Shown one piece after another: positions 17,416 to 24,437 of a stretch of DNA of 33,884 nucleotides. The DNA comes from Rhodothermus sp. (GTDB lineage Bacteria; Bacteroidota; Rhodothermia; Rhodothermales; Rhodothermaceae). A model generated the notes under the pieces. The model ran no database searches. It was given only the letters and a program-made list of their open reading frames with translations, and had not been told where the DNA came from. The position numbers and the translations under genes are program-made. The DNA lies in the NCBI GenBank assembly GCA_026989375.1, contig JALSJJ010000008.1, positions 1 to 33,884 of the forward strand, read 5' to 3'. Positions within the stretch are counted from its first letter, which is position 1. The number at the start of each line of letters is the position of its first letter.

Positions 17416-17489
17416 CGCCCCGGGCAGGGCTCGAACCTGCAACCGGCGGCTTAGAAGGCCGCTGCTCTATCCGGTTGAGCTACCGGGGC
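17416..17489 (-). tRNA. tRNA-Arg(TCT)
   Basis: On the minus strand the acceptor arms GCCCCGG and CCGGGGC pair perfectly with discriminator G. The anticodon loop CTTCTAA between GCGGC and GCCGC gives TCT (plus-strand 17453-17455), reading AGA/AGG. The T-loop is GTTCGAGCC. No CCA is encoded. It lies 12 bases after tRNA-Pro on the same strand. Confidence 0.95.
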
Positions 17490-17501
17490 TTGCTCCTGCT
17501 G

Positions 17502-17576
17502 TCGGGGCGGCCGGATTTGAACCGGCGACCTTCTGCTCCCAAAGCAGACGCGCTAACCGGGCTGCGCTACGCCCCG
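17502..17576 (-). tRNA. tRNA-Pro(TGG)
   Basis: On the minus strand CGGGGCG and CGCCCCG form the acceptor, with discriminator A. The anticodon loop TTTGGGA between TCTGC and GCAGA gives TGG (plus-strand 17539-17541). The first acceptor base, C, is the usual proline identity mark. The T-loop is GTTCAAATC. No CCA is encoded. Confidence 0.95.
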
Positions 17577-17600
17577 AACCTCCCATTATGTAACATCGAC

Positions 17601-17627
17601 GCGCCCCGAGCGGATTCCCCGGGGCGC
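17601..17627 (-). other. GC hairpin between the DUF4295 gene and tRNA-Pro
   Basis: GCGCCCCG (17601-17608) and CGGGGCGC (17620-17627) form a very stable 8-bp stem without a following T-run. A second hairpin, GCACAGGCT / AGCCTGTGC at 17648-17670, overlaps the end of the upstream gene and also lacks T-runs. They may be RNA-processing or 3'-end stabilising elements between mRNA and tRNA parts of one transcript. Confidence 0.45.
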
Positions 17628-17655
17628 CTTCTCCACCGTATCTGCCCGCACAGGC

Positions 17656-17817
17656 TTAGCGAGCCTGTGCCACTCGTTTTACCTCATCAAGTGGGACCAT
17701 CTGCTCACGGAACCGATACTGACCGTTAGGCTTCTTCTCGGCCACCACTACCTTGGCCATCTTTACCTGCTGTCCCCTGCCACGGTCCGTCCGCTGGTTC
17801 TTACTAACTTTTGGCAT
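17656..17817 (-). CDS. Small basic DUF4295-like protein, probable ribosome-associated
   Basis: This 53-residue gene starts MPKVSKNQRTDRGRG and contains MAKVVVAEKKPNGQYRFREQ followed by MVPLDEVKRVAQAR. The second half matches the pattern I know for DUF4295 (tyrosine/phenylalanine-x-EEMVP followed by a short helix), a Bacteroidota family usually encoded right after rpmG. I recall this family being seen as an extra large-subunit protein (bL38) in a Flavobacterium ribosome; that is recollection, not shown here. It lies 9 bases after rpmG on the same strand. The first 19 residues extend beyond a possible internal start at MAKVV. Confidence 0.7.
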   Translation of the reverse strand: MPKVSKNQRTDRGRGQQVKMAKVVVAEKKPNGQYRFREQMVPLDEVKRVAQAR

Positions 17818-17826
17818 GGCTTCACG

Positions 17827-18000
17827 TTATTTCACTTCCCGATGGAGTGTGTGTCGACGAAGTACCGGATTGTACTTTCTCAACTCCAGGCGTCCCGGCG
17901 TGTTGCGTCGATTCTTGGTAGTCACATAGCGTGAGGTGCCCGGTGCTTCGGTGCACTCCAGAATAACCTGCACCCGAGCTTCTTTCCCCTTTTTAGCCAT
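17827..18000 (-). CDS. rpmG: 50S ribosomal protein L33 (bL33), zinc-free type
   Basis: L33 is a small protein near the E site of the large subunit. The 57-residue product starts [18 protein letters not shown] and has [16 protein letters not shown] followed by [17 protein letters not shown], a full L33. Only one cysteine (C16) remains of the four that bind zinc in C+ forms, so it is the zinc-independent form. AGGAG lies directly before the start with only two bases between, closer than usual. It sits 13 bases after rpmB in the same operon. Confidence 0.94.
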   Translation of the reverse strand: MAKKGKEARVQVILECTEAPGTSRYVTTKNRRNTPGRLELRKYNPVLRRHTLHREVK

Positions 18001-18013
18001 CGCTCCTTACGGT

Positions 18014-18250
18014 TTAAATTTTGATACCCTGGCGGCGCGCCTCATCCAACACCGCCTTAAGCCCCTTCTTATTGATGGTCTTCATGGTCTTGGCCGATAC
18101 GCGGAGCGTGATCCAGCGCTTTTCTTCTGGAATGTAAAAGCGTTTTTTCTGCAGATTGGGAAGAAAGCGCCGCTTCGTTTTGTTGTTGGCATGGGAGACG
18201 TTATGCCCCGATACCGGCCCTTTTCCTGTCAGCTGATCTCTGCGTGCCAT
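18014..18250 (-). CDS. rpmB: 50S ribosomal protein L28 (bL28)
   Basis: L28 is a small large-subunit protein. The 78-residue product shows [20 protein letters not shown], then [17 protein letters not shown] and [19 protein letters not shown], all typical. It leads the leftward run rpmB, rpmG, the DUF4295-like gene, tRNA-Pro and tRNA-Arg. The upstream 164 bases before the next gene must hold the promoter. An AT-rich CTAAATTAAAAT stretch on the coding strand, about 30-45 bases before the start, is the likeliest place, but I cannot fix the boxes. Confidence 0.96.
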   Translation of the reverse strand: MARRDQLTGKGPVSGHNVSHANNKTKRRFLPNLQKKRFYIPEEKRWITLRVSAKTMKTINKKGLKAVLDEARRQGIKI

Positions 18251-18414
18251 GACTCCGCGCTTCTGAATCCTGAAGATTTTAATTTAGCAAAGGGGCGTTT
18301 GCCCATGCAATGCGCCCTGCTGAGGAAAGCGTTCCTTCTAAGCACAGGCTTCCGCAAAGGTTTCGCAAAAATGCACTCCAGACGGAAGATTGCGCCTCCT
18401 GCTATAGCCTCCGT

Positions 18415-19668
18415 CTACTCCAGATGAACGGCCTGCACCGGCTCAATGGCTGCTGCACGGGCGGCTGGATAGAGAGCGGCCAGTACGCAGAGCAACAGGG
18501 CAGCCAGTGTAATGCCTACCAGATCGACCATTTCGATGGCGACCGGATAGGCATGGATCAGAAATGCCTCAGCGCCTGGCAGAGGAACCAGCTGGAAATG
18601 TTGCTGCAACAGCGCCAATCCTACGCCCACCAGTAATCCCAATCCGGCACCTGCTGCGCCAATCAATAGCCCGGCCAGTAGAAATACCTGACGCACCCGC
18701 TTTCGAGAAAGCCCCATGGCCTGCAGAACACCAATGTCCCGGCGTTTTTCAATCACCACCATGGTAAGCGCCCCGACGATGCTGAAAGCTGCCACGACAA
18801 CAATCAGGGCCAGTATCAGAGAGGCCCCCCATTTTTCCAGCCGCATGACGTCGTAGAGCCCTCGCTGCAGATCGTACCAGGTCTGCACCCGATAGCGCGT
18901 AGTGTCGAGCTGCTGCTGCAGATGCATCTTAATAGCGGTAGCCTGTTCCACATCATCCAGGCGCAGCGCAATCCCATCAATCCGATCTCCCATGTGAAAC
19001 AGGCGCTGCGCTTCTTCAAGGGCTACGAACACATGGCTCTCATCGTAACCGGAGCGCAACTGGTACAGGCCACGTACCTCGAAACGAATCAGCGGCGGTG
19101 GGGCCAGCGGTTGCGTCAGTAGCTGTTCGAGCGCCGGTGCCGAAAGTAATCCTACCTGACTGGCCGGCTCGGTCCGACTCGCTGGCAACAGCCCCAGTCG
19201 CCGTGCCAGTGGCATCCCTACCAGAATACCTGGCCGGCCCTCATGCCGCTGCAGATCCATGCTCCCAAAAACCCGTGTCGCTTCCATTGCCTTCAGCGCT
19301 TCAGGCTCAACGCCCCGCACAATCACCACTTTGTTCACCTCTCCCTCCCCTTCGTAGAGCAGCAATGCCTTGCCTTCCACATAGGCCGTTACCTCGGTCA
19401 CATGGGGGAGTCGTCGCAGGTACTGTTCCAGAGAATCCTCAACTACCATCCCCCCGGGCGCTACGCTTACAATACGCACATGAGGATCCACCGAGAGCAG
19501 CAGATCGCGCACCACCCGGTAAAATCCGTTCATGACCGAAAGCACCACAATCAGCGCGGCTACCCCTATGGCTACTCCCAGCACCGAAATGCCGGTAATG
19601 ACAGCAATCAGCGTCACCTGATGCCGCGCCATCAGATAACGACGAGCCAGCAGCAGTCGAACATCCAT
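18415..19668 (-). CDS. LolC/LolE-type lipoprotein-release ABC permease
   Basis: LolCDE extracts lipoproteins from the inner membrane and hands them to LolA. This 417-residue protein has the LolC/E layout. The N-terminal RRYLMARHQVTLIAV leads to a membrane helix (about 18-46) and VLSVMNGFYRVVRDLLLSVDPHV. A large periplasmic domain (about 50-275) follows, then three C-terminal helices near 283-308, 330-352 and 378-402 with EKRRDIGVLQAMGLSRKRV (FtsX domain). No ATPase gene (lolD) is next to it. It starts 3 bases after a lipoprotein gene. A hairpin with arms AGACGGA (18380-18386) and TCCGTCT (18410-18416) overlaps the stop and may aid termination. Confidence 0.9.
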   Translation of the reverse strand: MDVRLLLARRYLMARHQVTLIAVITGISVLGVAIGVAALIVVLSVMNGFYRVVRDLLLSVDPHVRIVSVAPGGMVVEDSLEQYLRRLPHVTEVTAYVEGKALLLYEGEGEVNKVVIVRGVEPEALKAMEATRVFGSMDLQRHEGRPGILVGMPLARRLGLLPASRTEPASQVGLLSAPALEQLLTQPLAPPPLIRFEVRGLYQLRSGYDESHVFVALEEAQRLFHMGDRIDGIALRLDDVEQATAIKMHLQQQLDTTRYRVQTWYDLQRGLYDVMRLEKWGASLILALIVVVAAFSIVGALTMVVIEKRRDIGVLQAMGLSRKRVRQVFLLAGLLIGAAGAGLGLLVGVGLALLQQHFQLVPLPGAEAFLIHAYPVAIEMVDLVGITLAALLLCVLAALYPAARAAAIEPVQAVHLE

Positions 19669-19671
19669 GGA

Positions 19672-20508
19672 TCAGCGCACGGAAGCAACAGGCAACGGTT
19701 GACCCAGCCGGGGCAACGGATCCGTAAACAGAGCCTCCGGCAACACCTCTGGAAAAACCAGATTGTCGGTAAAAATGATCAACGGTGCATAGCGAAAAAC
19801 CTTGCGCGTTGCCAGACGCACCGGACCAAAGGGAGTTTCCCACGTCTGGTATCCTTCCCACCGATACCGAGCCGGTAGTGCTTCGGGATTGTCCCGGGCC
19901 GGATAGGCCAGTTGGGTAATCAATGCCTCCTGACGATCTACGTACAACCAGTAACGGAAGGCCGGCAACCCCTCGGCATGCGCCAGTTCCAGTCGGAGCA
20001 CTTCATAGATAGCTGTGGCCGAATCGGCCTCGTAAAAGCGCTGCACGCCTGGCTCGAAAAGTTGCACCGGTAGCAACAACCAGAACGTATCGTGGACAAA
20101 ACGCCGATATGCTTCTTCCAGCAGGCGCCGGTTGGTCGCTGCGGCCAACGGCCGACCATTACGATATACCTGTCCGCGTCGCGTGCGCACATTGAAAAGG
20201 GCCACATAGAGTGAATCATCCTGGCGTATCCACTCCAGCCGATACCGCCCGCTGGGCCGATGCCAGAGATGCTGCGCCAGCAGACGCCGAGGACCGTCGT
20301 GGGCCACGGCATAATCAAATCGCACATAGGGCAGCGCCTGCCATACTTCGGGACCGCCACTGGCCTGATAAACGCGGAGCGCCAGCGAGTCAGCGCGCGT
20401 GTGCACTGGAATTTCAACGTCGGCCGTCGAAATCTCGGCTGGCCGACGTCCCTGACATCCCATCAGACTGACCAGCAATCCCCAGATCAACGCCTGTTCG
20501 AATCGCAT
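19672..20508 (-). CDS. Lipoprotein of unknown function (DUF6503-like)
   Basis: The 278-residue product begins MRFEQALIWGLLVSLMGCQ, a lipoprotein signal with lipobox L-M-G-C, so it should be lipid-anchored. The rest is rich in beta strands with aromatic residues: ASGGPEVWQALPYVRFDY, HLWHRPSGRYRLEW, YRWEGYQTWETPFGPVRLAT. This pattern resembles LolA/LolB-like or DUF6503 outer-membrane proteins that bind lipid in a half-barrel, but I cannot assign it firmly. A GTG at 20517 would add three residues. It is co-transcribed with the LolC/E-type permease, so a role in lipoprotein or envelope lipid traffic is a reasonable inference. Confidence 0.7.
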   Translation of the reverse strand: MRFEQALIWGLLVSLMGCQGRRPAEISTADVEIPVHTRADSLALRVYQASGGPEVWQALPYVRFDYAVAHDGPRRLLAQHLWHRPSGRYRLEWIRQDDSLYVALFNVRTRRGQVYRNGRPLAAATNRRLLEEAYRRFVHDTFWLLLPVQLFEPGVQRFYEADSATAIYEVLRLELAHAEGLPAFRYWLYVDRQEALITQLAYPARDNPEALPARYRWEGYQTWETPFGPVRLATRKVFRYAPLIIFTDNLVFPEVLPEALFTDPLPRLGQPLPVASVR

Positions 20509-20710
20509 TGCGAGCACAGGTTTTCTATGAAAAGTAAGAATATATCTCTACGTATGTGCTCTCTCTCACGCTTTATTTTCGAATATCCTGAGCTTCTGCA
20601 CACTGGGGAACGTGTCCGTTGCCGAATGTTTACCATGGAACCAACCGCCTGCTGTATCTTATTCCGTAACCGTAGTACAGCGTTTCTGACTTTATAAAGG
20701 CAGACGCATC

Positions 20711-21415
20711 ATGCAGGTGGGGAAGGTATGCTGGCTGGTTCTGTTGCTTCCGGTCTGGACGGTCCGGGCGCAGCTTGCGGCCGATAGTAGCGGGATCGAC
20801 CCTTACGGAACAGGTGCAGGCTTTCAGATTCTGCTCACGAACAGTGGCTTTGGACTGGGCGGCTACTACCACCGACCTGCCGGCCGCTCCCTGAAGTTCC
20901 TTTTGGACTTCAGCCTGGGATCAGGGAAAGACGAACGGGAGCAAAAATTCTACAACGCGCTTACAGGCGCCAGCTACATTCAGAATAAAGCCAACTACCT
21001 GCTGCTTATCCCGGTCCAAATAGGCCTGCAACGACGACTCTGGCGTGAGCAGATCGCCGACAACTTTCGTCCTTACCTGCAGCTTTCGGTAGGTCCTACC
21101 TTTGGATGGCTTTATCCTTATTTTCAGGATCGCAATGGCAACCGGCGTTATGATCCGGAAATAGGCGAACGCATCTACGATGTGTTTCAGGCCTTTCCCA
21201 AAGGGCGCCTTCGTACAGGTATCGGCGGTATGATCGTTCTGGGTGCCTACTTTGGGGAGAGCATGCAAACGACGCAGGGGTTGCGCTTTGGCTACGCGCT
21301 CCACTATTTCCCGCATCCTATCCAACTACTGGAAGGCGATGCGCCGCCTCGACGCTTTCTCGGCACGCCGGTGATCAGCCTGACGTTCGGCCGCCTGTAC
21401 GGCGTCAGACGTTAA
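20711..21415 (+). CDS. Small outer-membrane beta-barrel protein
   Basis: The 234-residue product has a signal peptide ([21 protein letters not shown], cleavage likely after about residue 20). About eight amphipathic strands with Gly and aromatic residues follow, such as [21 protein letters not shown] and [19 protein letters not shown]. It ends in [24 protein letters not shown] near residue 138 looks like a calcium-binding surface loop (DxNGN). The family is not recognised. Its last 11 bases overlap the end of convergent ychF. The upstream 202-base gap is shared with the divergent lipoprotein gene and holds both promoters. Confidence 0.7.
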   Translation: MQVGKVCWLVLLLPVWTVRAQLAADSSGIDPYGTGAGFQILLTNSGFGLGGYYHRPAGRSLKFLLDFSLGSGKDEREQKFYNALTGASYIQNKANYLLLIPVQIGLQRRLWREQIADNFRPYLQLSVGPTFGWLYPYFQDRNGNRRYDPEIGERIYDVFQAFPKGRLRTGIGGMIVLGAYFGESMQTTQGLRFGYALHYFPHPIQLLEGDAPPRRFLGTPVISLTFGRLYGVRR

Positions 21416-22505
21416 AGCGAAACAGGATCACGTCGCCGTCCTGCACAATGTAGTCGCGTCCTTCTGAACGCATGGCGCCAGCCTCACGTGCGGCTGCTTC
21501 CGAGCCATAGCGGATGTAGTCTTCGTAAGTAATCGTTTCGGCTCGGATAAAACCACGCTCAAAGTCACTGTGGACCAGCCCGGCGGCCTGCCGCGCTCGT
21601 GTTCCCCGTCGGATTGTCCAGGCACGTGCCTCCTTGGCGTTCACGGTGAAGAACGTGATCAGACCCAGTAGCTCGTAGGTCGCCCGGACCAGCCGCTCCA
21701 GCCCAGACCGTTCCAACCCGAGTTCTTTCAGAAACACCTGGCGTTCCTGCTCGTCCAGTTCCGCCAGTTGCGCTTCCAGTTCTGCACAGATCACCACTAC
21801 GGAAGCGCCTTCGCGAGCGGCAATCTCCCGTACCGTTGTCACGTGTGGGTTTCCTTCGCCTTCTGGTAGATCCGACTCCGCCACGTTAGCTATGTAGAGC
21901 ACAGGCTTCAGGGTAAGCAAAAAGAGCGAATGCAACCAGGGAGCCTCCTGACTACTCACGGCAAACAACCGTGCCCCTCTCCCGCTGCTCAGGTGATCCC
22001 GCAGACGTTCATAGAAAGCCAGCGCTTCGCGTAGCTTCTTGTCGCCACTTTTGGCGGCGCGAGCCGTTCGCTCAATTCGACGTTCGACGGTCTCCAGATC
22101 CTTCAGAAGCAATTCGGTCTGAATGATTTCGATGTCGCGTGCCGGATCGACCGATCCGCTCACATGTACGATGTTCGGATCTTCAAAGCACCGAACCACA
22201 TGCAGGATGGCATCTACTTCGCGTATGTGAGCCAGGAACTGGTTGCCCAGTCCTTCCCCTTTCGAAGCACCGGCTACCAGACCTGCAATATCCACAAACT
22301 CAATAGTTGTCGGCGTTACTTTGGCCGATCCAGCCAGTTCGGCCAGCCGCTTTAGCCGCTCATCCGGGACCGGCACCACTCCTACATTGGGCTCAATCGT
22401 GCAGAATGGATAGTTGGCCGATTCGGCCCCGGCCTGACTGAGTGCATTAAAAAGCGTCGATTTTCCGACGTTTGGAAGCCCGACAATCCCACAACGCAGC
22501 GGCAT
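21405..22505 (-). CDS. ychF: Ribosome-binding ATPase YchF (Obg-like)
   Basis: YchF is a universally conserved Obg-family nucleotidase that prefers ATP and binds ribosomes. The 366-residue product has the P-loop [14 protein letters not shown] at 8-21, [20 protein letters not shown], the G3 region [20 protein letters not shown] near 70-89 and [10 protein letters not shown] in the G4 position (NxxE instead of NKxD, as in YchF). The C-terminal TGS domain holds [17 protein letters not shown] and [16 protein letters not shown]. The length is normal. It is a single gene, with its start facing a divergent outer-membrane protein gene. Confidence 0.96.
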   Translation of the reverse strand: MPLRCGIVGLPNVGKSTLFNALSQAGAESANYPFCTIEPNVGVVPVPDERLKRLAELAGSAKVTPTTIEFVDIAGLVAGASKGEGLGNQFLAHIREVDAILHVVRCFEDPNIVHVSGSVDPARDIEIIQTELLLKDLETVERRIERTARAAKSGDKKLREALAFYERLRDHLSSGRGARLFAVSSQEAPWLHSLFLLTLKPVLYIANVAESDLPEGEGNPHVTTVREIAAREGASVVVICAELEAQLAELDEQERQVFLKELGLERSGLERLVRATYELLGLITFFTVNAKEARAWTIRRGTRARQAAGLVHSDFERGFIRAETITYEDYIRYGSEAAAREAGAMRSEGRDYIVQDGDVILFRFNV

Positions 22506-22617
22506 TGTATCCTTTTTGTTTCAAAGTGGTACAACTTTCGCAGCCTTCTTCAGGTAAAAGCCAGCCGGCCCAAATCAGGTAATGTCCGAATTGTTCCGTA
22601 GCTACTCGTTTGCGATC

Positions 22618-23118
22618 ATGTACCGTTTCACGCTGATTGCTTCCTTTCTGATCTGTTCGGTTTCGGTGAGGGCACAACCTGTTCCGCCTGATCGAGGTCG
22701 CGTGCTTCAGGCTGGCCTTGCCGCTGCGCCTGGGCTGGGCGTACAGCTTGGCTATATTTCACCGCGTAGCATCTATACGCTGGAAAGCCTCTTCTACCTA
22801 GACGCTGCCCCCTCTTTTGCGGGTGGCGAAGGCAACGTCCAGCTATCGGTAGCTTTCGGATCAGCCTTCCGCGCTACCGGCCTGATTCGCACCATAGGCA
22901 ACGCGCCGATTTCCTATGACCTTGATATAGGTTTACGCTTGGGGCCGGGACTCCTTTTCACAGAAGCTGAGACCCGGGCGCAGAAAAACCAGCAATTTGG
23001 CCTTTTTCTGGAACCTTTCTTTCGGTTCGTATCGGCCTTTGGCACCCGTTACTTTTTCTTTGGCGAAGCCGGACTGCACCGGCCCTTCTTCCGGATGGGG
23101 CTGTGGATTGCTTTCTGA
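22618..23118 (+). CDS. Small outer-membrane barrel protein, unknown family
   Basis: Starting at ATG 22618, the 166-residue product has a signal peptide (MYRFTLIASFLICSVSVRAQ). An upstream ATG at 22582 would add 12 residues before it. The mature part is made of short strands with alternating hydrophobic residues and many Gly, Phe and Tyr, for example VLQAGLAAAPGLGVQLGYI and RYFFFGEAGLHRPFF. It ends in FRMGLWIAF with a terminal Phe, the classic outer-membrane barrel insertion signal. No named family is recognised. It is divergent from ychF and ends 5 bases before the convergent phosphatase gene. Confidence 0.65.
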   Translation: MYRFTLIASFLICSVSVRAQPVPPDRGRVLQAGLAAAPGLGVQLGYISPRSIYTLESLFYLDAAPSFAGGEGNVQLSVAFGSAFRATGLIRTIGNAPISYDLDIGLRLGPGLLFTEAETRAQKNQQFGLFLEPFFRFVSAFGTRYFFFGEAGLHRPFFRMGLWIAF

Positions 23119-23123
23119 GCGAA

Positions 23124-23780
23124 TCAGATCAGATCCTGCCGGGGCACTGACACGAATGTGCGTTCCGGAAGCCGGACGGCCGTCAGGCGGCCCAGTCCGG
23201 GATGCGGGTAAACGCAACCGGTATCGATGGCAATAAGCTTTTCTCGATTGATCGGTTCAGGAACGGGGGTATGTCCACAGACAACAGGCTTTTCCCAAGC
23301 AAAGCGGGGTGCATTCAGATGCTCTCGTTCCCACAAAAACAGATCGGTATGGGCAAAGCGTCGCAGGTTTTCGGCAATCGTCAGCTCAGGCTTCAGTCCC
23401 CCATGGACGAAAAAGAAGTCCGGCGTGTCGTAGTAGAGCAGCGTCTCCCGGATGAAAGCTTCGTGTACTTCGGGAATATGAATTCCATCGCTTCGATAGC
23501 TGTTAAGCGTGGTCAGCCCTCCGTTAATGAACCAGAGATCGGCCTCGCCACGATCCAGGTAATTTAGCATCAGGGCTTCATGATTGCCCCGTAAGAAGAC
23601 ACAGGGAATTTCCTCTCGAAGCTGCAACAGCCGTTCGATAACGCTCCGTGTATCTGGCCCGCGATCGATATAATCACCAATAAAGACAAGCTGATCGTCG
23701 CGTGTGGGCGCCAGACGGTCAAGCAAAGCCTCCAGCGTACGCGCGCATCCGTGAATGTCACCAATGGCTATCAACGCCAT
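23124..23780 (-). CDS. Serine/threonine-type metallophosphatase
   Basis: The 218-residue product has the full metallophosphoesterase motif set: GDIHG at residues 7-11, GDYIDRGPDTRSV near 35, LRGNHEALML near 63, HGG near 124 and CGHTPVPEP near 167. This arrangement matches the lambda-phosphatase / PrpA-PrpB or symmetrical Ap4A hydrolase group, which acts on phosphoproteins or dinucleoside polyphosphates with two metal ions. The precise substrate cannot be told from sequence. It begins three bases after nusB on the same strand, so the two form an operon. Confidence 0.9.
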   Translation of the reverse strand: MALIAIGDIHGCARTLEALLDRLAPTRDDQLVFIGDYIDRGPDTRSVIERLLQLREEIPCVFLRGNHEALMLNYLDRGEADLWFINGGLTTLNSYRSDGIHIPEVHEAFIRETLLYYDTPDFFFVHGGLKPELTIAENLRRFAHTDLFLWEREHLNAPRFAWEKPVVCGHTPVPEPINREKLIAIDTGCVYPHPGLGRLTAVRLPERTFVSVPRQDLI

Positions 23781-23783
23781 AAC

Positions 23784-24281
23784 CTATGACTTCGACGATT
23801 GCTGCTCAGCCAGACGTTGCAGTAGTGTCTCCATGCCGATGAGCCCACGTCCTGATTTTTTCAGCCGCCCTTTTCGTTGCAGGTTCAGGACTATGGCATC
23901 AAGCACGCCGTTGATGAACTGCCCACTTTTTTCCGTGCTGTACTTTTTGGCAACCTCAATGGCTTCGTTGATCGACACCTTGGGAGGAATGTCTTCAAAG
24001 GCAAGCAGCTCGCAGATCGCCATGCGTAACAGCAGTCGGTCAATAAGCGCAATGCGGGTCAGATCCCAGTTCTTTACGTGTTCTGCGATCAGACGGTCCG
24101 TCTCTTCGCTGTAATCTAACGTTCGCAGAAAAAGCTGCATGGCAAATTGAAGCGCGGCCCTATCGTCTTTCAGGGCAGGCCGTAGTATGGTTTCGATTAC
24201 ATGCTCGGCCGTATCATGCCCCACCTCATAGGCGTAGAGTGCCTGCAATACCCGTTCGCGAACTTCTCTCCGGCTGTGCAT
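23784..24281 (-). CDS. nusB: Transcription antitermination factor NusB
   Basis: NusB with S10 binds boxA RNA and promotes rRNA antitermination. The 165-residue product starts MHSRREVRERVLQALYAYEV and has DLTRIALIDRLLLRMAICELL, then IPPKVSINEAIEVAKKYST and SGQFINGVLDAI, the family signatures. A TTG codon at 24296 would add five residues; ATG 24281 is preferred. The 156-base gap to comEC is divergent and should contain the promoters of both. Confidence 0.96.
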   Translation of the reverse strand: MHSRREVRERVLQALYAYEVGHDTAEHVIETILRPALKDDRAALQFAMQLFLRTLDYSEETDRLIAEHVKNWDLTRIALIDRLLLRMAICELLAFEDIPPKVSINEAIEVAKKYSTEKSGQFINGVLDAIVLNLQRKGRLKKSGRGLIGMETLLQRLAEQQSSKS

Positions 24282-24437
24282 TTTCCCGGGTGTCAAAGGA
24301 CTACTTCACATCAGCGTTGGTCCAATTCGCAAAACGTCGGAAGGTTCTGCCTCACACCTGGATTCACCGCCTGTTGGCTCCCAGGTTGCATTGCCGAGCT
24401 CGCTGGTGTCTTTCAAGTCAGACAGTCAGGGGCTCCC

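Noticed and set aside
24201-24437. Longer comEC frame starting inside nusB
   Set aside because: The added 79 residues overlap the opposite nusB gene and lack ComEC character; ATG 24438 begins the hydrophobic N-terminus.
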